From Rusavskia elegans (Eukaryota; Ascomycota; Lecanoromycetes; Teloschistales; Teloschistaceae): a DNA stretch of 64,000 nt. Below are positions 49,913-59,941 of this stretch, in pieces. The position numbers and the translations under genes were made by a program. The stretch lies in assembly GCA_011316305.1 (NCBI GenBank), contig SAUG01000025.1, positions 124,001-188,000 of the forward strand, in the 5' to 3' direction. The number at the start of each line of letters is the position of its first letter. The first letter of the stretch is position 1. The notes under the pieces were generated by a model. The model saw only the letters and a list, made by a program, of their open reading frames with translations. It made no database searches and had not been told where the DNA came from.

Positions 49913-52398
49913 TATAGAAACGTTAAATAATATTAAAAAAAAAAGAAGGAATATTTATTTCTATTTTTTCTATATTCTTTAATTTTAAAAGATAATAATA
50001 ACTATTATCTGGACGATATATTCTAATATAACAATATCCAGAATACGTTCGAATAAATTTCTCTATTATAAAGAAAATCGAGGCCGTGTAAAAAAGTTTA
50101 GAAAGAAATTTTTATCGCTAATAATATACCTCGTATTTAAAAGAAATCGGAAAAAGTTTAAACGTATATAACGTAGTTAATATTAATAGATAATATTCTT
50201 TAGATATTTTATATAGCCTTCGCAGTTTACTAGATAGCTCGAGCGTTATATAAAGATGATTTCCCGCTAGATCTACTACTATATAAACTAATTTCTATTA
50301 ACGTACGCTATTATCGCGATTAGTTTCTATCGGAATCTAAATACTAATTTAATATATTTAAATACCCGTTAAAGGAAAACTTTATAAAAACTATATAAAT
50401 CGAAATTAAAACGTTTTAGAATAAAGAAATCTAGAAAGAAATAGCCGGTAATAAAGCTTCTAAAAATAATAATATTACTATTTCTACTATCTAAATTTAT
50501 AAATATAAATTCGATAACTAGAGATATCTACTTAAATTTAAAGCTTCTCTATATATTAGAAAAGATTTTTAAAAAATTAAAGTAAATATATACGCCGCTA
50601 TACTAGCTATATATATTTTCCGAGTCTTTATAACTATTGATATATATTTTAACTATATGATTTAATAGTATAACGCCGTTAACGTATTCGCTAACAGCGA
50701 TATTAACGAGCCTATCTATATTAAATCTCTATAGAAATAGAAAAGATCGAAAATAGTTTTGCTACTATTTCTATAAATATTATACGAATTAAAGTAATTT
50801 CTAACTTTCTAGTTTCGTTATTTGTTATCTATATTAAATAATCTAGAATTTTAAACGATTTTCGGTATCGAATATTTCTTTATTTATAAATATATACTTC
50901 TATTCTTTTTCGTAAATAATATCGCCGTTATTTTCGAAGCTAGGAATATTAAATATTAGAGAAATTCTAGGCCAGGTTATTTAAAAAATACGATATAAAA
51001 TATCAAAACGAGATTATATAGTTTTTAGATATTCGAATAATATATAAAAGAGAGTTATATAAACTGTTCCTATACTAGGATTTCTATATTAATAAAATTA
51101 CGAAGAAATTATATTAATCTCTTTACGAAAGGCTTTAGAATTCCGCTAGCGAATACAAAAATCCTTAAAAAGAATATTAAATAAACTATACCGTAATAAA
51201 TTTTCGTATACTAATAGTTTGTTAGCTTAATATAATTCGCGGCTACTATAAACCGCGTTAATATTGCTTTCGTGTTTTTTAAATTTTTAGAATTTTTTAT
51301 AAACCTTTCCGAACTTTATTATATAGTCGCTATTCGAGTTCTATAGTATTTAAAGTATTTAAAATTCTTTTTAATTATCTATAATACTAGAATGATAGAT
51401 CTAAATAGAATATTTATTAATTTATCGAATATATCGTTTATAGATAATTCTAATACTCGCAATAGCTTTTAAAGCTATTATTTAAAGCTTTTTAACGGTA
51501 TTATCGATTAGAAGATATCTAAATAGAAAATAGTTATAATAAACTTAACGGAAGCCGAACTACTCGGTACTATAGTAATAGAAAAAGAATTTATATAGTA
51601 GAATAGATTCTTCGAGGAAATTATTATAGATCCAGGCTATAAACCGTTTATCGAAGTTAATAATATATAGATTATATAAATCCTCTAGAGCGTTAATTTA
51701 TAATTTATAACGAAATTTCGCTATATAGATATTTATTATTATTAGCTCCGCTAGAAAGTTTATAACGGAAATATATTAATTGAATATATAGTTTCCGTAG
51801 CTATTTTAGTAGATAGTTTTATAAAAGCTTTTCTAGTATAATATTATAAAGAATTTATTAAGTTTCTAGAGTTCCAGAATATAGAGTTAAACGAGGTTCT
51901 ATATAGTAATACTGCTGCCGTCGCTATTACTAATCTGGATCTATCTAGATCTATAGATCCGAATAAATCCAGTTAAAAATATCTTTCTACCGCCTTAAAG
52001 TTATATACTGTTCTAATATCTAGTAATTATAACGAGATAGGATAGTATAGAAGTAAATACGGATAATATATAGTTTTATAATAGTAGAACCGTTACGATA
52101 GCGTTTATTATCGCTATAGTTCTAATATTATAGATTTAAACGTTTATTAAAGCCTCGGTTTAAATCCGAGCTCCGTTAATTTCTTTTTATCTTTTTATAC
52201 GTATAATTTCTGCTATATTAGTTTAATATTCAGCGTATAATTTAACTTAATATTTATAATCTTCTATTTCGGCCTCTATTAACTATAATACGATTAATTC
52301 TATATTAGTTTAAAAGGAAGATATACGCGGTATTACTATTATTAAAAATTATATAAGATTAAAGTTTATCGACGCTCGCTATCGATTTTAAAAAGATA

Positions 52399-52642
52399 TA
52401 AAAACCAGTAAATATAATATTTATAGTCGATATAGAAACGATTCCGGGATACGCGATAGAAAACGGGCTTTTAAAATTACGTATATTTTCTATTATAGCT
52501 AGCGTTATCTATTTTGGCCTAGCGTATATTTATTACGCGTATTATTTAGCTATTTATATTTTTTCTCTTCTTTTACTTTCCAGAAAATATAATATATATT
52601 TATTTTTTTATATAAATTTTCATTCCTACATTGAAATTTATA
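52399..52642 (+). repeat. copia 3' LTR
   Basis: 244 bp, the same length as the 5' LTR. Differences from it are almost all transitions and lie in both copies, as expected if RIP hit each LTR independently. Confidence 0.8.
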
Positions 52643-52647
52643 ACAAG

Positions 52648-53506
52648 CTATATATAATTAGCGTTATATACCATTCTTCTATTCTTAATTTCACGCGATA
52701 TTATATCACGCGTTAATCGAATATAATTTAACGGTAGATTCTAATATATCCGTTAGATGAAAAATTAAATAGAAATCGAATGAAAACGGATCCAAGTAAT
52801 TATCTAACTGGTCGAATACGTTCAAAAACTTTTATTTACTTTTTTAAACAATGTATTACGATTATATTATAAATAAAATTATATATAAAATTACAATTTG
52901 ACGTTAATTTTTAGAATTAGATTTGATATAGCTGGTTAATTATATACGAGCGTATATATATCGCGTTCGCAGTTATATTATAAAAATATAACCTTTTTAC
53001 TATATATATACTTTTATTTGATTATTTACAACGTAATATATAATAGTAATAGAAAATCAAATATTTTAAATAAAGTAATATAAACTAATATAAATAAATA
53101 CTATCGATTATTATATAATATCAATTTTCCAAACAAATTTTTAAAGATTCTATAGTTACTATTTATTAAAAAATCTATTAGTATTTTTTCTACCGAATTT
53201 TCCTTATTCAATTATCTATATTACGTTATCGAGATAACTTCGTTATCTAGTCGAAATTTTAACGTCGGAAAATCCAAAACTTCTATACGTATCAAATAGA
53301 ATTTTCGTCCGTATTCGACGATTTTACGTCTATTTATCTAATATTGCTTCTAATTTCCGATAGAAAAAATTAATATTAATTAAAATCAAACTTTGTCTAA
53401 AATATCTTTATTAACGCTATTTATTCAAATTATTTTCAACTCATTTCGCCGGTAATCGACGAATAAAAAACAATTCGACAAAGTTATTTAAATATTTTTT
53501 TAAATA
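52648..53506. other. AT-rich gap, nothing recognised
   Basis: Sequence between the copia element and a hAT MITE. CA and TG are present a little more often than in the neighbouring elements, so RIP seems milder here. No gene, RNA or terminal repeat is evident. Confidence 0.4.
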
Positions 53507-53514
53507 GATATACG

Positions 53515-54041
53515 TAGACTGGCCGTCGGATCGGATTTCGATTTCGGATTAAAAAAACCGATCTAATTCGAATCGGTTTCGACTTTTCTAGATATCGAAC
53601 TAAATCGGTTCTAATTTTTCTAGATATCGATTCGATTCGATTCCGGGATAAATCCGGGTTTTCGGATTTAATTTACTAGAACCGTTAAATTTTAATATAA
53701 AAGAATAACTCTAGTATAAAAATTATATCTATTTATCTTGAAAGATTTTAGTTAATTAACTAGATCAGCTAGAAAGTTTTTAGTTAGATTAAATGAATTT
53801 CTAAAATATATCATTTTAATAAAAATTCAATTAATTGATTATAATATTATATTATATATTTAAAGTTTAGAAAATTAAATCGGATTTTTTTTAGTTTTTA
53901 TTTTATTATCCGATTTAACTTTTAGTTCTAATTTTAGAAACCGATCTATACTATTTAGTAAATCGGATTAAATCGATTTATTAAAACTCGGATCGGATTT
54001 TCGAAATATCGATAGAAATCCGACTCGAAATAGCTAGTTTA
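53515..54041. mobile_element. hAT-like MITE 5 (527 bp)
   Basis: The ends are TAGACTGGCCGTCGG and AGCTAGTTTA. A perfect 8-bp duplication, GATATACG, lies at 53507-53514 and 54042-54049. The internal layout is the same as in MITEs 1-4, and it is RIPed to an intermediate degree. Confidence 0.85.
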
Positions 54042-54049
54042 GATATACG

Positions 54050-54826
54050 ATAGCGGTCGATTTCGCATTAACTTTAAATAGTTTTTTAATAATACCAAAA
54101 CCAAAGTAAAGAGATTTAGATTTTAAAAAATTCGTTTGATAAAAATTTTAATAAAAAAACAAACGAATTGCTTTTATAAAAATTGAAACAAAGAACGAAC
54201 GAAATATTATTTCTAGACGTCAGATACGAAAAAAAAAGAAATTATCGAAAAAAAAAGTTATTTTTTTAGATATTAATATATTTCCGAAAGCTATAGCTGA
54301 AAAAACAAACGTTAAAATAAAAATTTAATAGTAATATATTATAATCAATATCGTTTAATTATTTATATATTATATATCTATACCGATTTTTTTATTTTAA
54401 TTTATATCTAAAATTCAATCGTCTGTCTCTATGAAACTTTAGTTTCGATTTCGTAATATCGATTATTTCGAACAAAATTTAGATACGATACCGATTGAAA
54501 TAAAAGATATTTATAATATCTACTATAATATTTTCAATTTTATCTAAAGATTCCGCGTTAAAGTTTCTATAATAGATATTATTATTTTATCAAAAATTAT
54601 TGATTTCTATTTTTTTATTTCTATAGATATTTGATATATTATCGAATTCAACGATATAATTCGAGGTTTTTTACTAATTAGTAAAAAAATCGAATACCGA
54701 TTTAATTATTTAAAAAAATCTTTCCGCGATTTTCCAAATAGATCTTTAACGATTTTTAAAGCTATTCGATATACGATTCGTAATATTCGAACGTATAAAT
54801 ATCCAACGAATTATATAATTAATATT
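54050..54826. other. AT-rich gap, nothing recognised
   Basis: RIPed or AT-rich sequence in which I find no element ends or reading frame. It appears continuous with 55282-55897 across the SINE, so both may belong to one older, unidentified repeat. Confidence 0.35.
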
Positions 54827-54842
54827 ATTATTAACGTTGAAA

Positions 54843-55265
54843 TTTGAATAACGTAGTAATAGAAATTGCGTAATTTGATAGTCTAACGGATCCAGCGCTC
54901 TATTTCGGAATTAACGGAATTAAATCCGGCGGATCGAAAATTCGAATTTTTCGAAAACCAATCTAATATTTGAATTTTTTCTATCGACTAAATCGATTTT
55001 TATATAGAGTTTTTATATAAAGGATTTATATAATAGATAGCCTCGATCTAATTATTTCGATCGAAATAAATTGAATTAATAAAATTAAATAGATTACGGT
55101 TTTCTTTTGGATTTTAATCTAAATCTAATTCTTTCGAAAATTCTAAATTTGAATTTTCGGTAAAATATTTGAATATTAAATAATTACGTAATTTGATCGA
55201 TTTAGCGTCTCTAGTATTAAATCGTAAAAGATTAAAATCAAAATTCGAAAATTAAATCGTATATA
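54843..55265 (+). mobile_element. tRNA-derived SINE, copy 3, RIPed
   Basis: It aligns with SINE copies 1 and 2 over the whole body, including the 'GGATCCAGCGCTC' block, the 'TTTTTTCTATCGACT' block and the (TA)n end. The head is degraded: the B box reads AATTCGAATTT. The flanking sequences ATTATTAACGTTGAAA and ATTATTAATGTTAAAA look like a RIPed target duplication. The ends are good to within a few bases. Confidence 0.75.
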
Positions 55266-55281
55266 TATTATTAATGTTAAA

Positions 55282-55897
55282 AATATCGATATAGTTTCTA
55301 TAGAAAAACCGTAGAAAATAATAGTCTATAAATATATCGACGCCGTCTTTCGTCGGAATCTAATCAACGATATTAGTTATCGAAACGTTATTATAAATAT
55401 TATATCCAAAAAATTTTAGTTTAATTACTATAATAGCGACAAAGTTAATCGTAAAAGATTTGAATTAAATCAGCAACGCTATAATAAAAAAAAGTGAATA
55501 TAAAATCAAAATCGAATCAAAACAAATTATAATAATTAAAATTAATAAAAATTTAGAAAATAAAAATTTATATATAGATAACGTTCAATAGTAAATATAA
55601 ATTTAGATTACGTAATAATTTTAGATTTTGGCGTATAGTTTTAATATATTGATTTTGATATAGTTATATTTATTTCTACTTAAATTTTTTCAATTAATTA
55701 TTTAAAAATTAAATAAATCAATTCTATTTTTAATATATCGTTTTTTTATAGTATTTATTTATTTAAATATATAATTACAACGTACTAGTATTGAAACAAT
55801 TTAATAAAATCTTTATTTCGTAAAATTTTTGAAATAAAAAAATATAATATTCGAAAAATATTTTAAATATTAGATAATATAAATAAAAGATTTTTTT
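55282..55897. other. AT-rich gap, nothing recognised
   Basis: AT-rich sequence between the SINE and retroposon F. No gene or element boundary can be supported. Confidence 0.35.
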
Positions 55898-55908
55898 ATA
55901 ATCAACAA

Positions 55909-57804
55909 TTTTTTTAGAAAGTTGGTATTTAATATTATATTAAATTTTTAAATAAATATATATATTTCATTAACGTTATATACTGTAACGACTGTTATAT
56001 TTATATATAAATAGATTTTTACAATTAAAAAAATTCTTTAAATAAAATTTACAGCGTAATCAATTATTTCTATTTAATTATTTCTTTTTTTATTCGATTA
56101 TAAATTTTCTGTTATTTTTTTTAACGTTATAAATAATTATAAATATCTAATATCTTTACTATAATTATTTACTATACTACGAAGTAATTATCTATAGTTA
56201 TAATTTCGATTATATTTATTATATAATTTATATTCTAATATTTTATATAATTTTTAAAACTTTTTCTAATTTATATAACTTTAAAGAAATAGCTAGATAA
56301 TATATTAGTTACTATAACTAAAGGCTTTCCTCGAGCGATTAGATTAAAAAGAAATAGAAAGATCGAATAGTACGTTTTAAAAACGATAAAAAAAAGAATT
56401 TTTACCGAAATTAAAATAGATTACTCTAGCTATAATAAAATAGTCGACGTCCGCGCGGATAGATATAGTTATTACGAATATACTACCGTCTAATTTAATC
56501 TATAGCTATAGCTATTACGGGAATATATACGTACGTACAAGTTTTTAAATATTATAGAATCTATATTATTAATAAAAAAAAGAAAAAAGAAAAAACGATA
56601 ATTACGAAATATATCTATCTATTTTTTTTTTTTAGTTAATTTGTTTTGGTTTTGGTGCCCGGTGAACCAGTGGTTCGGTGAACAAATCAAGCGTTAGTAT
56701 ACCAGTATTAAATACGCGGTAATAGAACTTGTACCCTAGTTTAGTTAACGTAAATAACGGTTCTTTTTATAGAATTTTAATTTAAATTTACTTAGTAATA
56801 TAACGTATCCTTCTACCGATAACTTAACGTAAAAATCTTTATAGATAAATATACCTCGTAGTTATCGCTTTTTCTTTTTTTTCTTTTACTAGTAATATAA
56901 GCTATACCTTTATAAATACTATAATTTACTAAAAGCTTTTACGTACGTATATACTCCCGTAATAGCTATAGCTATAAGCTAAACCAGACGGTAGTATCGA
57001 TATCCGTAATAACTATATCTATTCGCGCGGTCGTCGACTACCTCGTTATAGCCAGAGTAACCTATTTCGACTTCGATAAAGATCTCCTTTTTACTACCTT
57101 TAAAACGCGCTATCCGACCTTTTTACTTCCCTTTACTCTAATCGACTAGATAAAGCTTCTAACTATAGTAGCCAGCGTACTACCTAGCGATCCTTTTAAA
57201 GCTAGATAGGCTAAAAAGTACTTTAATAATTTAGCGGAACGTTTAAATACAGGTTATATAATAAATATAGCCGAGGTAACGGACGTAGATAATTGCTTCG
57301 TAGTATAGCAGGTAGATATAGCGGAAATATTAGAAGCTGATAATTATATATAACGTCGAGAAGAAAATAGTAAAGGATTCGTAATCGAATAAAAAAGGAA
57401 ATAGTTAAATAGAAGTAATTAACTACGCTGTAAATCTTGCCTGACGAACTGTTTTAGCTGTAAAAATATCTTTACACGTGAAATATAACAATCGTTGCCG
57501 TATATAACGTTGATGAAATATATATATATATATATATAAAAACTCAATATAATTTCAGACAGGAACCTTCTAGAAAGGATATTAATCTATAAAATTATTT
57601 ATATTAATTAAATTATCGATAGTATAATATATTATATTTTTAAATAAAATTAAAATAAAATTAAAAAAACTCGTTATTTATATTAATAAAATTAGAATAT
57701 AAATTTTGCTATCGTATATTCGATATTAATATATTAACGTTCAATCTATTTTCCGAATTACTAGTTTATCGAATATTGAAATCAAAATCAAATTAATTAA
57801 ATAA
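55909..57804 (+). mobile_element. Retroposon copy F, split by copy E
   Basis: The two parts, 55909-56622 and about 57579-57804, form one plus-oriented copy of the 0.95-kb retroposon. The flanking duplication is ATAATCAACAA at 55898-55908 and ATAATTAACAG at 57805-57815, with two transition differences. It is strongly RIPed and older than the copy inside it. Confidence 0.7.
56623..57578 (-). mobile_element. Retroposon copy E, least mutated 3' end
   Basis: This minus-oriented full-length copy lies inside copy F. A run of 12 T at 56622-56633 is the complement of a poly(A) tail. Next to it is the conserved 3' end, seen here as TTAATTTGTTTTGG and 'GGTGAACCAGTGGTTCGGTG', with CA/TG still intact. 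The flanks, ATATCTATCTAT at 56611-56622 and ATATTAATCTAT at 57579-57590, fit an imperfect duplication. The 5' end near 57578 reads CTTTCTAGAAGGTTCC on the sense strand. Confidence 0.75.
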
Positions 57805-57815
57805 ATAATTAACAG

Positions 57816-58530
57816 TTTTTTTTAAAAAAAATTTAATTTAAAAATATTATTTTCGATATATATATTCTATATTAAATTTTTTAATTTAAAAATATTTTTT
57901 TTTATAATATTATTAATATTTTTTCTAATTTTAATTTTATTAATTATATTAAAATTGTTAATAAATGAAAATTTTATATTATTATTATTTGAAAATATAG
58001 AAAATAAAATTCTATTTTTACTATATACAGTTTTTATTATAATATCTTCTAGATATCAATTATAATTGACGGTAATATTTTTTATTTAGAAATAATTTCA
58101 ATAATTCAATTATAAAATAATTATTAAATCTTTTAAATAATCGAAAATAATTCTATAACGTTTTCGATTAACCGTCGAAATTTTTTTTATATAATATATA
58201 TTTCGCTTTCTATTATAGATTACGTTATTGAAATTTGATTTCTATAAATACCGTCGTTTTTCGAATAAAAATCTAATATAATAAATATAGATATCGCCGA
58301 ATACGAATAAAAAAACTGAAAACCAATATATATTCTATCAAATATAAACGTTATAAATTGTAAATTAATAATTATCGTAAATATATAATAAAAACTATAT
58401 AATATTATCGTAAATTTCTATTTTATTAGAAAATTATTTCTGAAATTAAAATAGAACTACCGACGAAAATAATATATTACTATATTCTATACGAAATCCT
58501 ACTACAAATAGATATATAAAAGTTGTTATC
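57816..58530. other. AT-rich border region
   Basis: The last RIPed stretch before normal genic sequence. Composition changes at about 58500-58560. A 150-codon frame spanning the border (58480-58932, minus) has no recognisable features and is not called as a gene. Confidence 0.45.
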
Positions 58531-58993
58531 GAAAATAGAGATCGAAAGAGAACGCCCTGATCGTATATATAGGGCAGCGGGTAAACTGCGGCCGAAAGCG
58601 GCTTTTTCTATACCTCGTATACCGGGTATGGGATAAGCGGACGGGTATCCATGCTTTACTCTGTCAATGGCCGTATATAACATCCAATATCGTCTGTACA
58701 GTATATATTCTTTGTAACTTTTTTCGAGTGGAAAGATCAAACTTGGAATAGCGACTGCAAAATTTCTTATTGCATTGAAAGAGTTCAAAAAGAAACTTCT
58801 CAGACACAATTGTTGGAAGCTTAATAGAATCATATATAATGCTAGTTGTAGACACACCTTCATCATTGAAGATATTGTTTTATATGTGGCCTTATCATCG
58901 AAGTCATGTCTACATGTGCGCACTAAGGACAATCCATGTGTACTTCCAGCTTTCCTAGCGTCCTTGGGTCCATCTGTTACGCCGTCGAGACCC

Positions 58994-59506
58994 TTATGCT
59001 TCCTCTATGGTTCCGTTGAAATCAGTCCTTGCTTCCCTGAAACTTGTAATCACCACATTGATCTTGTTGGCCCATCCGATCTGCAGAATGCCCCCCAAAT
59101 GAGGCGACTTGATCACACACTCCACGGCGATCGCCAATGCCGCCATCTTGATATCGTAAAGCGACGTTTTGTCGGATCCACCCTGATGGCTAGGTATGTC
59201 CACTCCAATTAGGCAACTACTCTCCTCAATCTCGTGATTATACCAGGTCTTCGGGGTTCTGATATCAGGTCTGGGCACGCTTTCACGGCTGAAGATTAGA
59301 GGGAGCGACGGATCGAAGGGACGGCGTGATGCGTCGCGGGTTAGGCCGATCTGATGGAGGATGATCTCGTTACATTCTCGGAAGATGAGTGGCGTGGATG
59401 ACACCTCTGGGGACCAGCATCGTGGGACTGCGACGACAACGTTTGACAGAAGAACTTGAAGAATAAGGGTCGTGAAGACCGGAAAATTGAAAAGTGCGTG
59501 GATCAT
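58994..59506 (-). CDS. Small secreted cysteine-containing protein (170 aa)
   Basis: I start at the ATG at 59506 because it opens with a good signal peptide: a hydrophobic core at residues 8-26, then a cleavage-like site VVVA|VP. The frame stays open to 59659, but those codons would bury the signal. The mature part, about 144 residues, has four cysteines at 30, 45, 98 and 130, suited to two disulfides. 'SSCLIGVDI', 'IAVECV' and 'GGILQIGW' resemble a common, unnamed family of short ascomycete secreted proteins. No catalytic motif is visible. It is the first gene after the AT-rich block and lies downstream of SEC18 on the same strand, 435 bp away. An effector-like role is possible but unsupported. 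A short upstream intron cannot be excluded. Confidence 0.6.
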   Translation of the reverse strand: MIHALFNFPVFTTLILQVLLSNVVVAVPRCWSPEVSSTPLIFRECNEIILHQIGLTRDASRRPFDPSLPLIFSRESVPRPDIRTPKTWYNHEIEESSCLIGVDIPSHQGGSDKTSLYDIKMAALAIAVECVIKSPHLGGILQIGWANKINVVITSFREARTDFNGTIEEA

Positions 59507-59941
59507 TGGAGCTTCTGGGTTGCAATTGGAGACAATGTCTTTGAACTGAGAACAGGAAGAGCAGCGGACTTGGCTGCACAGGAGCACAACCCGGATTAGA
59601 ATCTCGCGAACCAGAAGAGATGACGTTGTTAGCTTGCGCTTGAAGTCGTGCAGGCGCATATCGCAAAATCAGACAACCTTTGTTATGAGTTGAAGTTTCT
59701 GACGTGTATCACCCTTAAACAGAACAGGAAGTGTTCGCCCACCTTTGTGAGGATGGATGATGCTCTAAAATCCAATGCTGACTGATTGGGAGGAATACTC
59801 TGCGGAGGAAAGACCACTGTGACCAAATGGATCGTGGGAAGCTACTGTTAGGATCTCCCGAAGCTTTTAACGGATCATGAGCCTTCTGGATCTCATTGTT
59901 CCTGTGTCAAACGCCCCTTATCTAAGCCCAATGACAAACAC
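59507..59941. other. Intergenic region between SEC18 and the secreted-protein gene
   Basis: Contains the SEC18 3' untranslated region and the promoter of the minus-strand secreted-protein gene. Open frames crossing it are short and unrecognised. No terminator or polyadenylation signal is distinct enough to call. Confidence 0.4.

Larger units (their letters stand above)
45874..52642 (+). mobile_element. Ty1/copia LTR retrotransposon, complete but RIPed
   Basis: A 6769-bp element with two 244-bp LTRs and a perfect 5-bp duplication, ACAAG, at 45869-45873 and 52643-52647. The coding order on the plus strand is that of copia, with integrase before reverse transcriptase. The integrase tail lies near 48950-49330. 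Reverse transcriptase has a 'DINEPIYIK'-like segment near 50690-50720 and a YVDD-type box degraded to FVNN near 50920. RNase H residues, including a relic of 'TRKSSQGY', lie near 51440-51560. Stops are the TAG/TAA type expected of RIP. A hAT MITE (47079-47533) and a SINE (49490-49912) have inserted into it. It starts 414 bp from the HET stop. Confidence 0.85.

Noticed and set aside
58480..58932. 150-codon minus-strand open frame spanning the composition border
   Set aside because: It starts in genic DNA and runs into AT-rich sequence, has no domain, signal or codon pattern I recognise, and overlaps competing short frames on both strands.
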